From Ancylobacter sp. IITR112 (GTDB taxonomy: Bacteria; Pseudomonadota; Alphaproteobacteria; Rhizobiales; Xanthobacteraceae): a DNA stretch of 64,000 bases. A model generated the notes under the pieces. It did not search any database. It worked only from the letters and a program-made list of their open reading frames with translations, and had not been told where the DNA came from. Every line of letters begins with the position of its first letter. The stretch's first letter is position 1. Both the position numbers and the translations under genes were made by a program. This document shows, one piece after another, positions 52,006-61,869 of the stretch. The stretch is from contig NZ_JBGCUS010000003.1 in assembly GCF_041415945.1 (NCBI RefSeq), positions 57,084 to 121,083 of the forward strand. Reading direction: 5' to 3'.

Positions 52006-55000
52006 TTACGCGTCATGAGAAGGGGAGAGGACGGTATGCTTGGACTTGAACAGGCCCTTGATCTTCTCGCGCAGCGTCTGGAAGGTCACGTAGAGCATCG
52101 GAATCAGGACAATGCCGAGCGTGCTCGACGCGATCATGCCCATGAAGACGGGTGTGCTCACATTCTGACGCGCCAGCATCGAGGCACCGTTCGCCCAGAC
52201 CAGCGGGACAAGACCGAGGATGAAGGCGATGGAGGTCATCATCACGGCGCGGAAGCGCAGCCGCGCACCCATCTCCGCCGCATCGCGGATGCTCAGCCCG
52301 CGCTCGCGCTGCTCCTTGGCGAACTCGACGATGAGGATACCGTTCTTCGCCGCCAGGGCGATCAGAACGACGAGGCCGATCTGACCGTAAAGGTCGAGCG
52401 TAAGGTGCCACCAGACGATAGCGGCAAACGCCCCGAGCACACCGACGATCACGGACAGCAGCACGGGAACCGGGATCATCCAGCTCTCATAGAGCGCGAC
52501 GAGGAAGAGATAGGCAAAGAGCAGCGCCAGTCCCAGGATGATTCCGGTCTGACCGCCGGCCTGCTGCTCCTGGTAGGACGTTCCGGTCCATTCGAGGGCA
52601 TAACCGGCCGGCAACACCCTCGCTGCGAGCGACTGAAATGCCTGCATGGCGTCGCCGGACGAGACGCCCGGAGCAGGCGAGCCGTTGATCGTGACGGCAC
52701 GGTAGTTGTTGTAGCGGGTGATGACGCCGGGACCCACCATGGTCTTGAGCTCGGCGATCGCCTGGAGCGGCACCATGTTGCCGCCCCCGCTGCGAACATA
52801 GATGTTCCACAGCGCGGGAATGTCGCGGCGGTTGTCCACGTCCCCCTGCACCTGCACCTGCCAGGTGCGCCCGAAAAGATTGAAGTTGTTGACGTAGGAG
52901 CCGCCGAGCGTCGCCTGCAGAGCAGAGAAGATGTCGTTGATGCCGAGCCCGAGCGCCTGGGCCTTCTCCCGGTCAATGTCGAGATAGAGCGAAGGAGCGT
53001 TGGCGGCATAGGTGGTGAAGACGCGGCTTAGCGACGGGTCCTGGTTTGCGGCGCCGACGAGCGCATTGGCGACGCTGCCCATAGTGGCGGGGTCGGCACC
53101 CTCCAGGGAATTCACCATCGCCTCGAAGCCCCCGCCGGTGGACAGGCCGATCACCGGCGGCAGATTAAATGGCAGGATCATGGCCGACCGGATCTGCTGG
53201 ACGCTGCCGAACACCTGCGCAACGAGGACCTGCACCTTGTCGCTGGCGGCCTTGCGGTCCGCAAACGGTTTCAACTGTGCGATCATCAGGGCGCTGTTGC
53301 TTGCCGAATAGCTGTCGAGAAGGGAATAGCCCACGACGGAGGTGACGTTGGCGATTTGAGGAAGTCCCTCGAGCAGCTTCTCGACCTCGCGCACCGCTTC
53401 GCTTGTGCGGGCAACCGAGGCGCCGTCCGGCAATTGTATATTGATGAAAAAGGCGCCTTGGTCCTCCTCCGGCAGGAAACCGCTCGGCGTCACCCTCGAC
53501 AGACCGAAGATCGCGAAGGCGCACAGGCCAACGACGGCGATGGACAGGATGGAAACCCGCAGCGTCTTGCGAACAATGAAGGCGTAGCCGTCGCGCAGAC
53601 CGTCGATCCGCCGGCTGATCCAGCCCATTATGCCGCGCTTCTCGCCGCCATGGCGCAGGAATACCGCGCAAAGTGCAGGCGACAGCGTCAACGCATTGAG
53701 AGCGGATATCAGCATGGCGACGCTGATCGTCACCGCGAATTGCCGGAACAGCTCGCCGGAAATGCCGGGAATGAAGCCGACGGGCACGAACACCGAAAGC
53801 AGCACAAGGGTGATCGCGATGATCGGTGCCGTCACCTGCGCCATAGCCTTCTTGGTGGCGTCGACGGGCGATAGGTCCGGCTCCTCCTCCATCACACGCT
53901 CGACGTTCTCCACCACCACGATGGCGTCGTCGACAACGATGCCGATGGCGAGCACGAGGGCCAGAAGCGAAACGGTGTTGACCGAATAGCCGAGGGCGAT
54001 CAGCGCGGCAAAAGTACCGATGATGGACACCGGAACCGCGATGACCGGGATGAGCGTCGCCCTGAGGTTCCCCAGGAAGATGAAAACCACGACAGCGACG
54101 AGGATGAAGGCCTCGATCAGGGTTTGCACCACCGCATTGATGGTGTCGTAGACGAAGTCGGTCGAGTCATACATGACCTCGGCCTTTAGCCCTTCGGGCA
54201 TGCGGGACTGCAGGACGTCCAGCTTGGCCTTGATGGCCTCGGCGGTGGTGAGCGCATTGGCACCGGGGGCCAGGTAGAGGCCGATGGCAACCGCTGGTTT
54301 GCCGTTCCGCCGGCTGAGGGCATCCTCGTTCTGCGCTCCGAGCTCGATGCGGGCGACGTCCCTGACCTTGAGGACCGAGCCGTCCGGATTGGCACGCAGC
54401 ACGATGTCGCCGAACTCCTGCGGCGTGGTCAGGCGGCCCTGGGTCTGGACGTTCAACTGGAATTGCTGGTCATCAGGGACGGGCCGTGCGCCGATACGGC
54501 CGACCGGCGCCTGGACGTTCTGAGCACCGATGGCCGAAACGACGTCCGACGGCACCAGCCCAAGGCTTGTCAGGCGCTCGACATCGAACCAGATTCGCAT
54601 CGAGTAGTTCATCCGGCCGAACAGCGCCGCCGAGCCGACGCCCGGCGTGCGCGCTAGTTCGTCGAGGACATTGATGGTGCCGTAATTCGTCATGAACAGC
54701 ATGTCGTGACGGTCGTCGGAACTGCTCAGAGTGACGAACTGGAGGATCGAGGACGATCTTTTTTGCACCGTCACGCCGGTTGCCTGTACCTCCGCAGGAA
54801 GTTGAGACAGTGCCGTCTGGACGCGATTGTTGACATTGACGGTGTTGATGTCGGCATCGGTGCCAAGGGCGAAGCTGACGGTGAGCGTATATGTACCGTC
54901 ATTGCCGCTGGTGCTCTTCATGTAGAGCGCCTTGTCGACGCCGACGACCTTCGATTCGATCGGCTGGGCAACGGTTGCCTCCAGCACCTCGGCAGAGGCG

Positions 55001-55155
55001 CCGGGATAGTTTGCGGTTACCTGCACTTGCGGGGGCACGATGTCAGGCAGTTGCGCGACCGGAATACGGGTCAGGGCGAGCGCCCCGGCCAGTGAGATGA
55101 CGATCGCGATGACGATGGCCAGACGAGGGCGATCAATGAAGACGTTCGAGATCAT
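52006..55155 (-). CDS. RND multidrug efflux transporter (HAE1 family, AcrB/BepE-like)
   Basis: A 1049-residue inner-membrane efflux pump, full length for AcrB-type. It begins [21 protein letters not shown]; the proton-relay Asp pair is seen in [16 protein letters not shown] near residue 410, and the repeat 12-helix layout continues to the end. It would pump hydrophobic drugs, bile or solvents together with the adaptor just upstream. No outer-membrane channel gene is present, so a chromosomal TolC homologue would be needed. It is cotranscribed with the adaptor (gap 5 bases). Confidence 0.95.
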   Translation of the reverse strand: MISNVFIDRPRLAIVIAIVISLAGALALTRIPVAQLPDIVPPQVQVTANYPGASAEVLEATVAQPIESKVVGVDKALYMKSTSGNDGTYTLTVSFALGTDADINTVNVNNRVQTALSQLPAEVQATGVTVQKRSSSILQFVTLSSSDDRHDMLFMTNYGTINVLDELARTPGVGSAALFGRMNYSMRIWFDVERLTSLGLVPSDVVSAIGAQNVQAPVGRIGARPVPDDQQFQLNVQTQGRLTTPQEFGDIVLRANPDGSVLKVRDVARIELGAQNEDALSRRNGKPAVAIGLYLAPGANALTTAEAIKAKLDVLQSRMPEGLKAEVMYDSTDFVYDTINAVVQTLIEAFILVAVVVFIFLGNLRATLIPVIAVPVSIIGTFAALIALGYSVNTVSLLALVLAIGIVVDDAIVVVENVERVMEEEPDLSPVDATKKAMAQVTAPIIAITLVLLSVFVPVGFIPGISGELFRQFAVTISVAMLISALNALTLSPALCAVFLRHGGEKRGIMGWISRRIDGLRDGYAFIVRKTLRVSILSIAVVGLCAFAIFGLSRVTPSGFLPEEDQGAFFINIQLPDGASVARTSEAVREVEKLLEGLPQIANVTSVVGYSLLDSYSASNSALMIAQLKPFADRKAASDKVQVLVAQVFGSVQQIRSAMILPFNLPPVIGLSTGGGFEAMVNSLEGADPATMGSVANALVGAANQDPSLSRVFTTYAANAPSLYLDIDREKAQALGLGINDIFSALQATLGGSYVNNFNLFGRTWQVQVQGDVDNRRDIPALWNIYVRSGGGNMVPLQAIAELKTMVGPGVITRYNNYRAVTINGSPAPGVSSGDAMQAFQSLAARVLPAGYALEWTGTSYQEQQAGGQTGIILGLALLFAYLFLVALYESWMIPVPVLLSVIVGVLGAFAAIVWWHLTLDLYGQIGLVVLIALAAKNGILIVEFAKEQRERGLSIRDAAEMGARLRFRAVMMTSIAFILGLVPLVWANGASMLARQNVSTPVFMGMIASSTLGIVLIPMLYVTFQTLREKIKGLFKSKHTVLSPSHDA

Positions 55156-55160
55156 TCCGG

Positions 55161-56294
55161 TCAGCCCCCAGCGGCCGCCGGCGCCCGAATGGGCTCGGGA
55201 GTCACGGCAGTTTGCGGTCGAACGCGCTGGATGCCCTCGACCACCACCGTGTCGCCCTCGGCGAGCCCTTCGACAATGACCGCGGTGCCGGCCGACGATT
55301 GGCCGAGCTTCACCCGCCGGACCTCGGCGACCTTGTCGGCATTCACGGCGTAGACGTAGTCTCCCTGCTGGTCGGTCATGACCGCAGCGCGCGGGATCGC
55401 CAGCACCCGACGTGACGTAACGGACTCCAGCACGACCCTCACGAACTCGTCGTTGAACAGCTCGCGCTGCCCATTCGCCCGCATAGGGTTGGGAATGGTA
55501 CCGCGCAGCGTGATCGAGTCCGTCGCCGCCGCCACGCTCACATCGACGAAATCCAGCACGCCAATCTGATCATAGAAGCGCCCGTCCGGCAGGCGCAGCC
55601 TGATCCGGAACGCTTTCGCGGCACCACCCTTCTCCTGAAGCTCGATGAGCTTGCGGGTCGGAACCGGGAAGGTGACATACATCGGGTCCTGGCTCACCAC
55701 TGTCACCAGAGTTCCCGAGGAGGAGGAAACGACGTTGCCGATCGTCACGGAGGCGCGCCCTATGCGGCCATCCACCGGCGAGCGGATTTCGGTGTAGCCA
55801 AGGCTGATCTCGGACGCACGCAGGGCGGCTTCGGACGCACGCAGTTGAGCTGCAGCCGTGCGCTGGGCCGCCACGGCATTGTCCAGCGCTGTCTGGGATC
55901 CCGAACCGGATTTACGGAGTTGATCGGCGCGCTCGAAAGCAAGATCGGCATTGTCCAGCTGGGCCTGGGCCTGAGAGACAGCGGCACGCTTGGCGTCGAC
56001 ATCGGCCTCGTAGGGCGGGCGCTCCAGTCGAAACAGGATGTCTCCCTTCTTCACGTCCGCACCTTCACGGAAGAGCTGTTCCTCAAGGAAAGCGGATACG
56101 CGCGCGACGATGTTGACGCGATCGACGGCCTCGATGCGCCCGTTGAACTCCGTACTCTCGGTCACCTCCGTCGGCTCTACGGTCACGACCCCCACCGCGG
56201 GCGGCGCGCCGGCCGGCGTTTGGGCCAGCGCGGCAGAGGACAAGAGAGCAAGCAGGCAACAGGTCGCCCAAAGGCGACCGCGGGAATCGGGCAT
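55161..56294 (-). CDS. RND efflux periplasmic adaptor (MFP family)
   Basis: A 377-residue periplasmic membrane-fusion protein. The signal peptide (about residues 1-24, ending AALA) precedes beta-barrel and lipoyl parts; [20 protein letters not shown] and [14 protein letters not shown] are the typical lipoyl half, [19 protein letters not shown] the hairpin coiled coil. It bridges the RND pump to an outer-membrane channel. ATG 56294 has only a weak ribosome-binding site. A TetR operator lies 29-55 bases upstream. Confidence 0.93.
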   Translation of the reverse strand: MPDSRGRLWATCCLLALLSSAALAQTPAGAPPAVGVVTVEPTEVTESTEFNGRIEAVDRVNIVARVSAFLEEQLFREGADVKKGDILFRLERPPYEADVDAKRAAVSQAQAQLDNADLAFERADQLRKSGSGSQTALDNAVAAQRTAAAQLRASEAALRASEISLGYTEIRSPVDGRIGRASVTIGNVVSSSSGTLVTVVSQDPMYVTFPVPTRKLIELQEKGGAAKAFRIRLRLPDGRFYDQIGVLDFVDVSVAAATDSITLRGTIPNPMRANGQRELFNDEFVRVVLESVTSRRVLAIPRAAVMTDQQGDYVYAVNADKVAEVRRVKLGQSSAGTAVIVEGLAEGDTVVVEGIQRVRPQTAVTPEPIRAPAAAGG

Positions 56295-56322
56295 GGGCAG
56301 ACACTCGAGCAGATGAATTCTT

Positions 56323-56349
56323 CATGTTCGTTTATATACAATCAACATG
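56323..56349. promoter_or_regulatory. Operator candidate before the efflux operon
   Basis: CATGTT (56323-56328) and AACATG (56344-56349) form an inverted repeat around the AT-rich TTTATATACAATC, 29-55 bases upstream of the adaptor gene. A related site precedes the tetR gene. This is a likely binding site for the TetR protein encoded by 56548-57156. Confidence 0.55.
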
Positions 56350-56547
56350 TTTGTAAATGCCTTGCCGCATGACGCTACTCTCCCGACACGAGCGCTCCGG
56401 CTCGCCGACGGGAAGGCTTCTCGGCTATAGATCGGCCGGCCCCTGGGCAGATTCGGGCAACAGGGCTTTAATCGATCCCTTGCAGCGAACGGACGCACTG
56501 ACTGGATTTCGGAACCCGGCTCTGAAGTGCCAAGCCGTTTCGGTCCG

Positions 56548-57156
56548 TCATCCGTTCGTCCATGTCTGCAGCACCATACGGATGAAGGCCTGGCCATCGG
56601 GTGCCAGCCGGAAATTGCCTTTTCCCAAGGCCCATTCCCCGACCAGTCCGCTGATGGTCGCGCTGAGCGCCGACGCCGCCGTTTCCGGTAGCCAGGGCGG
56701 TGGCAACCCAGCGTCCTGCACCACCTTTCGGAAAATCCTGGCCAGATTGCCGAACATCTCGTCGCGGAAGGTACTGCCGCCCTCGCCCTCGCAATCCGAA
56801 AGCGTAATGTCGAGGCGAAGCAGAACCCGGATCAGGCCCTTCTGGCGCGGATCGCTCTCAAACTTCTCGAACACGTTCGAGATGACCTCGTCGAGTCGCT
56901 GCAGCAAGGCCGGGCCGCTTTCTTCGTCGAGGTGATCGGCGAGGCTGCGGAACGGCGCCTGCGCGTCATCCTGGAGAGCGAGAAGCAGACCTTGCTTGTT
57001 CTTGTAGTGCCAATGGACGGCACCGCGCGTGATGCCGGCCGCTGCCGCGATCTGCTCAAGGCTGACATTGTCGTATCCCTCTTCGAGGAACAGCGTTTCC
57101 GCCGCCTGAAGGATTTGCCGTCCGGTCTCGGCCGCCTGCGCTTTGGTCCGTCTCAT
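56548..57156 (-). CDS. TetR/AcrR-family efflux repressor
   Basis: A 202-residue AcrR-type repressor. HTH residues 10-50 are typical (GRQILQAAETLFLEEGYDNVSLEQIAAAAGITRGAVHWHYKNKQGLL). The C-terminal domain is helical with a drug-binding type pocket expected. Inverted repeats lie before both its own gene and the efflux operon, so autoregulation plus control of the RND pump is likely. Runs in the same direction as the pump, 253 bases upstream of it. Confidence 0.9.
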   Translation of the reverse strand: MRRTKAQAAETGRQILQAAETLFLEEGYDNVSLEQIAAAAGITRGAVHWHYKNKQGLLLALQDDAQAPFRSLADHLDEESGPALLQRLDEVISNVFEKFESDPRQKGLIRVLLRLDITLSDCEGEGGSTFRDEMFGNLARIFRKVVQDAGLPPPWLPETAASALSATISGLVGEWALGKGNFRLAPDGQAFIRMVLQTWTNG

Positions 57157-57181
57157 TGTTCCCCCGCCTTCACAAGAATAT

Positions 57182-57198
57182 AAACATTCGGTATGTTT
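57182..57198. promoter_or_regulatory. Operator candidate before the TetR gene
   Basis: AAACAT-tcggt-ATGTTT, extended by flanking ATA/TAT, resembles the E. coli AcrR site in form (inverted ACAT/ATGT arms). It lies 26-42 bases upstream of the tetR start and suggests autorepression. Confidence 0.55.
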
Positions 57199-57287
57199 TT
57201 ATATATGCTGCCTGTGCAGTCGGAAATGCCGTCGGCGAGGGGCGACGATGATGGAAGACGTGCACCCGCGACACAGGGACGGAATCG

Positions 57288-57662
57288 ATGGCCATCAGGA
57301 CGATCGCAGTTCTTATTGATACCCGGCCGGCATACGAGATCCGCATCGCTTATGCCATGGGTCTCGCAGCCCGACATGAAGCCTACCTTGTCGGGATATT
57401 GCTGCTTCCGTCCGAGCTTGCGAACCATCGCGCCTCGTCTCACGTCCGCGGCCAGGCCGCGATCGCCGATCTCTTGCTCCACCAGGAAGCTCGCGATAGG
57501 GCGCTTGCGGATGAGGCTCACGCCGTCTTCAACAAACATGCGGCGCAGCAGAACGTGCGGTGTGAGTTCCGCGTTCACGTTTCCCGTGGTGACGACGAGC
57601 GCCGCCTCGGTTCGCTCCATGCCGATCTTGTCGTTGCTGCCAATCCGAAGGAACTTTGGCCG
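57288..57662 (+). pseudogene. UspA-like universal stress protein, truncated by an IS
   Basis: About 125 residues of a UspA-domain protein (AIRTIAVLIDTRPAYEIRIAYAMGLAARHEAYLVGILL; then a helical stretch and DLVVAANP) before the IS at 57663. Alphaproteobacterial Usp proteins of this type have two domains (~280 residues), so at least half is missing. The stop codon TGA (57663-57665) is supplied by the IS terminus. GGGACGG lies before the ATG. Confidence 0.8.
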
Positions 57663-57723
57663 TGACGTTGCCCCCTGAAATGACCCCGCTCAGAAGCTAG
57701 GATCCGTCGAGAGGAGACGGACG

Positions 57724-57990
57724 ATGCGCAAGAGCCGGTTCAGCGAGGAACAGATCATCGGGATCCTGAAGGAGCACCAGGCCGGAATCCCGGTCGTGGA
57801 CCTCTGCCGGAAGCACGGGATCAGCGACGCGACCTTCTACACGTGGCGCACGAAGTACGGCGGGATGGAGGTGTCCGACGCCCGCAACCTTAAGGCGCTC
57901 GAGGAGGAAAACCGGAAGCTGAAGAAGCTTCTGGCCGAGTCGATGCTCGACGTAGCCACTCTCCGCGAGGCTCTTGGAAAAAACTTCTGA
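57724..57990 (+). CDS. IS3-family (IS407-like) transposase OrfA
   Basis: An 88-residue OrfA with HTH and leucine-zipper helix: [45 protein letters not shown] is the classical IS407/IS511 pattern. It ends shortly after an A6 run (57978-57983, GGAAAAAACTT), a probable -1 slippery site for OrfAB. Confidence 0.93.
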   Translation: MRKSRFSEEQIIGILKEHQAGIPVVDLCRKHGISDATFYTWRTKYGGMEVSDARNLKALEEENRKLKKLLAESMLDVATLREALGKNF

Positions 57991-58013
57991 CGCCCAGTTC
58001 CCGGAGGAAGGTC

Positions 58014-58835
58014 GTGACCTGGGCGATCGAGGAGAAGGGCTACTCGCAGCGGCGTGCGTGCGGCCTCATCGGCATCGAGCCGAAGACCTATCGCTACGCC
58101 TCGACGCGAGGCGACGATACCGCGCTCCGCCAGCGCCTTCGTGAGCTGGCGAGCTTGCGTCGGCGGTTCGGCTATCGGCGTCTGCTGATCCTGCTTCGGC
58201 GAGAGGGCAAGGAGATCAACCACAAGAAGCTCTTCAGGCTCTACCGCGAGGAGCGGCTGTCGGTGCGCCGTCGCGGCGGACGCAAGCGAGCGCTTGGCAC
58301 GCGAGCGCCGATGACCTTGCCGCAGGCACCCAACCAGCGATGGAGCCTGGACTTCGTCTCCGATGTGCTCGCGGACGGACGCCGGTTCCGCGTGCTGGTG
58401 ATCGTCGACGACTTCACCCGGGAGTGCCTGGCGCTCGTGGCCGACACGTCGCTGTCGAGCCACCGGGTCGTACGGGAGCTGGACGCCATCATCCAACGTC
58501 GTGGCAAGCCGCTCATGGTCGTCAGCGACAACGGCACCGAACTGACCTCGCACGCGGTCCTGCGTTGGCAGCAGGACACAGGTGTCGAGTGGCACTACAT
58601 CGCTCCCGGCAAGCCGGTTCAGAACGCCTTCGTCGAGAGCCTGAACGGCCGCTTCCGCGACGAATGTCTGAACGAGCACCTGTTCCAGGGCTTGCCGATG
58701 GCACGTCGGATCATCGAAGCTTGGCGGATCGACTACAACGGCCACCGGCCTCACACGAGCCTCGGCGGCCTTACCCCAAACGAGTTCGCAGCCCGGTCCA
58801 GGCAGGACCACAACCAGAACGGATTCTGGTTATGA
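58014..58835 (+). CDS. IS3-family transposase OrfB (integrase core)
   Basis: A ~273-residue DDE protein. Catalytic residues: Asp in [10 protein letters not shown], Asp in [10 protein letters not shown], Glu in [13 protein letters not shown], with [12 protein letters not shown] at the end. The listed start is a GTG inside a frame that continues upstream as [12 protein letters not shown], the usual product of frameshift at the A6 run, so it is most probably made as OrfAB. The stop overlaps an ATG by ATGA (58832-58835). Confidence 0.9.
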   Translation: MTWAIEEKGYSQRRACGLIGIEPKTYRYASTRGDDTALRQRLRELASLRRRFGYRRLLILLRREGKEINHKKLFRLYREERLSVRRRGGRKRALGTRAPMTLPQAPNQRWSLDFVSDVLADGRRFRVLVIVDDFTRECLALVADTSLSSHRVVRELDAIIQRRGKPLMVVSDNGTELTSHAVLRWQQDTGVEWHYIAPGKPVQNAFVESLNGRFRDECLNEHLFQGLPMARRIIEAWRIDYNGHRPHTSLGGLTPNEFAARSRQDHNQNGFWL

Positions 58836-58861
58836 ACGAGGGCATTCAGGGGGCAACGTCA

Positions 58862-59236
58862 ATCGAGATCGAGGCCAATGCCGGTGATCCGCACGCGACG
58901 AAGCCGGTCATCTACAAACTGGATTTCAAACGCATCTCGGCAAAGACAGCCTTCTGGGCCGGCCGGCCGGCCATGCGCGTGATTCAGGCGCTCAGTTGGT
59001 TTCGGGACGAGAAATCGAATCTCGATACCGTTGTGAATGGCATCGCTCGCCATCTGGAACGGAATCCCAATCGCCAGATGATCCTCCAGGACCTGCGCGA
59101 AAACATCAGTGCGATCCCGGCCTGGATGTATCCGTTGGTCGCCAGCATAACGGGCGCACTGCTCCTCGCTGATCGCGATGGCGGGCCGACGGAGGAACAG
59201 AATTCCGAGGACGCGCATGCATCAGACGTTCATTGA
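58862..59236 (+). pseudogene. AbiEi-like (DUF6088) antitoxin, C-terminal part only
   Basis: From the IS end the frame reads IEIEANAGDPHATKPVIYKLDFKRIS ... KTAFWAGRPAMRVIQALSWF ... DLRENISAIPAWMYPLV to a stop at 59236, the C-terminal domain of an AbiEi/DUF6088 antitoxin. The N-terminal winged helix was removed at the IS boundary. The frame can be read from an ATG at 58832 inside the IS end, overlapping the orfB stop. If so, a 134-residue chimeric antitoxin would still be produced. It overlaps the toxin start by 20 bases. Confidence 0.7.
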
Positions 59237-60338
59237 AATCCTTCGCTCCACCGTCGATGAGCGCCGGGCGCTGTTTTCAACCGTCGCGGCCGAACTGGAA
59301 ACGCGAGCCGAGAATATCGAGAAGGACCTCTATGTCTGCTGGGTGCTCGACTTCCTGTTCAACAGGCGACCCGCCGACCCCATCGGTCTCTACTTCAAGG
59401 GCGGCACCAGCCTCAGTAAGGCATATGGTCTGATCCGGCGCTTTTCCGAAGATATCGACATCGGCATCTACAAAGCCGACTTGAAGGTGCCGCTCGAGGC
59501 GGACATAGCCGCCCTCCCCTCCGTGACGCAGCAACAGAAGACCTTGGCCGAGCAGGTCGACGAGGCCGCAGGCCGATATATTTCCGGCCCACTCAAGGAA
59601 CTGCTGGCCAAGGAAATCACCGCCGTCGAAGAAGAAGCCGACCAAACATGCCATTTCTCTCTCGGCTTCGGCTACGACGCCTACCGAAGAAGGGAAGCGC
59701 TCGACATTCTGGTCATCGGCTACAAGAGCGTGTTTGATACCAGCGGCGGCTATATCGAGGCAGCGGTGCGTATCGAAGGCGGCGCCCGCCCCGATCCCAT
59801 CCCGGCCGAGCCTCGGGAGATCGTGCCTTACATCGCATCGGAAATGAGACCGGGACTCGATCTCACGGTTCGCGGCGTCACAACCGTCAAGCCGGAACGG
59901 ACCTTTTGGGAAAAGGTCCTCATCCTCCATGCGATGACAGAGACGACCGAGAAGCGAACTCTCGAGGCAAACCCGGAGCGGAAGGCACCCGATCTCAATC
60001 GGTACTCACGCCACTACTATGACGTCCACCAGATATGGACCCATCCTGACTATGGGGTAGCGACCGCAAACATGCGGGATCTCGCCGAAGCCAGCCGTCG
60101 GCACAAGGAGCTGATGTTTCGTGCGCCGGACCATCGGTATGATCGCGCCGTTCCAGGCAACTATCGACTCGTACCGACTGAGGCCATGCGTAAGAAACTG
60201 GCCGCGGACTACGATCGTATGTCAGCCATGATCTTCGGTGAACCGCCTACCTTCGACGACGTGATGACGAGTATCGAGGCGCTCGAACAATATCTCAACT
60301 CTGCTCCAGACTCAGCGGTAATTGGACCTGCTTCATGA
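59217..60338 (+). CDS. AbiEii-type nucleotidyltransferase toxin
   Basis: A 373-residue AbiEii/AbiGii toxin, a nucleotidyltransferase of type IV abortive-infection modules. Motifs: YFKGGTSLSKAYGLIRRFSEDIDI (G-G/T-S plus DxD) near residue 62 and KPERTFWEKVLILHAM near 225, characteristic for the family. Start ATG 59217 overlaps the antitoxin frame. Stop overlaps the next gene (pepT) by ATGA. The toxin is complete, while its partner antitoxin is truncated. Confidence 0.9.
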   Translation: MHQTFIEILRSTVDERRALFSTVAAELETRAENIEKDLYVCWVLDFLFNRRPADPIGLYFKGGTSLSKAYGLIRRFSEDIDIGIYKADLKVPLEADIAALPSVTQQQKTLAEQVDEAAGRYISGPLKELLAKEITAVEEEADQTCHFSLGFGYDAYRRREALDILVIGYKSVFDTSGGYIEAAVRIEGGARPDPIPAEPREIVPYIASEMRPGLDLTVRGVTTVKPERTFWEKVLILHAMTETTEKRTLEANPERKAPDLNRYSRHYYDVHQIWTHPDYGVATANMRDLAEASRRHKELMFRAPDHRYDRAVPGNYRLVPTEAMRKKLAADYDRMSAMIFGEPPTFDDVMTSIEALEQYLNSAPDSAVIGPAS

Positions 60339-60990
60339 TCGATACTGTGACCAATCGTTTTCTTCGTTACGTTGTCCTCGACACGCAATCGGACCCGGAG
60401 TCATCGACACAGCCCTCCACCGAAAAGCAGAAGAACCTGGGCCGCCTGCTGGTCGAGGAATTGCTGGCGGTCGGCCTCACCGACGCGCATCTGGATGAGC
60501 ATGGCTACGTCTATGCGACCATTCCTTCCAATGTCGAAAAGCCAGTGCCGGTTATCTGCTTCTGCTCGCATATGGACACCGCGCCCGACTTCACCGGAAC
60601 GGACGTCAAGCCGCGGATAATCAGTAACTATCGCGGCGGCGACATACAACTTTCCGGCGACGCGCAGCGGGTCATCCGGGTCAGCGACAATCCAGCGCTG
60701 CTGGACCAAATCGGCAATGACATCATAACAACCGATGGCACGACGCTACTGGGCGCCGACGACAAGGCCGGCCTCGCCGAGATCATGACGGCAGCGCAAG
60801 TCCTGGTCGATAACCCGGATATCCGCCACGGGACGATCAAGCTCCTCTTCACCCCGGATGAGGAGATCGGCCGAGGCGTGGACAAGGTCGATCTTGAGAA
60901 GCTCGGAGCGGAATTCGGCTACACGGTGGACGGCGAGACGGCCGGACACATCGAGGATGAGACGTTCTCGGCCGACGGAGTCAAGATTAC
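60335..60990 (+). pseudogene. pepT: Peptidase T (tripeptide aminopeptidase), N-terminal part
   Basis: About 218 residues of a zinc tripeptidase: CFCSHMDTAPDFTG (His, Asp ligands), LLGADDKAGLAEIMTA and FTPDEEIGRG (Glu-Glu) are intact, but the sequence stops at the IS6 boundary; complete PepT is ~410 residues and needs a final His and dimerisation domain. The ATG overlaps the AbiEii stop (ATGA), which is unusual for a housekeeping peptidase and suggests the gene belongs to this accessory unit. Non-functional as it stands. Confidence 0.85.
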
Positions 60991-61799
60991 GGCGTTGTCA
61001 CGTAAACCTCCTGTGAGTGAGTGGTGGGTAGAGACGGTGGGATGAAGAAACCGGCCATCAGCTACAAGCGTCACCGTTTCCCGCAACAGATCATCGCCCA
61101 TGCGGTCTGGCTGTACTTTCGGTTCCCGCTGAGCCTGCGCCTGGCCGAGGAGTTGCTGCTGGAGCGTGGCATCGTCGTCTCGTATGAAACGATCCGGCGA
61201 TGGGGTCTGAAATTCGGACCGGCCTACGCAAAGCAGCTTCGTCGCCGGCGGCCTTCGCTTCAGGATGTCTGGCATCTGGATGAGGTGGTGATTTCCATCG
61301 CGGGCAGGAAGCACTGGCTTTGGCGTGCCGTTGATCAAGATGGCTACGTTCTCGATGAGATTGTTCAGAGCCGACGCGACACCAAGGCCGCGAAGCGATT
61401 GCTCATCAGGTTACTGAAGAAAACAGGCATGCCGCCAAGGCGGATCGTCACCGACAAGCTCCGCTCATATGGCGCAGCCAGGCGTGACATTATGCCAACG
61501 GTTGAACACCGGTCCCATAAAGGTCTCAACAACCGAGCGGAAAACTCTCACCTGCCGCTTCGAAAACGAGAGCGGACGATGCAGGGTTTCCGATCAGCCG
61601 GAGGCTTGCAGCGTTTCATCTCGATTTTCTCGGCGCTGCGAAATCTCTTTGTCACCCCACGTCACAACCGCTCCGCTCTCGCCACCCACATCCATCGCAT
61701 CCGCGCAATTGCGCATTGGAAAGCTGTGACGGGCGCGGTTGCCTGATTTCCGAGAGCCGTCGGCAGAGCGCAATCACCGCTCGATAACGTGACATCGCC
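60991..61799 (+). mobile_element. IS6-family element, 809 bp, without target duplication
   Basis: Left end GGCGTTGTCACG (60991) and right end CGTGACATCGCC (61799) are inverted repeats. The flanking 8 bases differ (AAGATTAC and GCCGTGAC), so this copy is a recombination joint, which is common for IS6/IS26-type elements. It separates the truncated pepT from the integrase region. Confidence 0.85.
61042..61746 (+). CDS. IS6-family transposase
   Basis: A 234-residue DDE transposase of usual IS6 size. HTH near the N-terminus (SLRLAEELLLERGIVVSYETIRRW), catalytic Asp in DVWHLDEVVISI, Asp in RIVTDKLRSYGAA, Glu in NNRAENSHLPLRKRERTMQGF. ATG 61042 begins MKKPAISYKRHRFPQQII, as in the family. Intact, so the element may still move. 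Confidence 0.92.
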   Translation: MKKPAISYKRHRFPQQIIAHAVWLYFRFPLSLRLAEELLLERGIVVSYETIRRWGLKFGPAYAKQLRRRRPSLQDVWHLDEVVISIAGRKHWLWRAVDQDGYVLDEIVQSRRDTKAAKRLLIRLLKKTGMPPRRIVTDKLRSYGAARRDIMPTVEHRSHKGLNNRAENSHLPLRKRERTMQGFRSAGGLQRFISIFSALRNLFVTPRHNRSALATHIHRIRAIAHWKAVTGAVA

Positions 61800-61869
61800 G
61801 CCGTGACGCATCTCTTCGAGACTGAAAACGTCGTTGCGCTGCCAATGTGACCCGCGCAACGTCCGGCGC

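Larger units (their letters stand above)
57663..58861 (+). mobile_element. IS3-family element (IS407-like), 1199 bp, without target duplication
   Basis: Terminal repeats are TGACGTTGCCCCCTGAAATG at the left and the complement of CATTCAGGGGGCAACGTCA at the right. No target duplication is seen: the left flank ends CCG and the right flank starts ATC. Flanking genes are different fragments (UspA left, AbiEi-like right), so this copy marks a deletion or recombination joint, not simple insertion. Confidence 0.9.
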
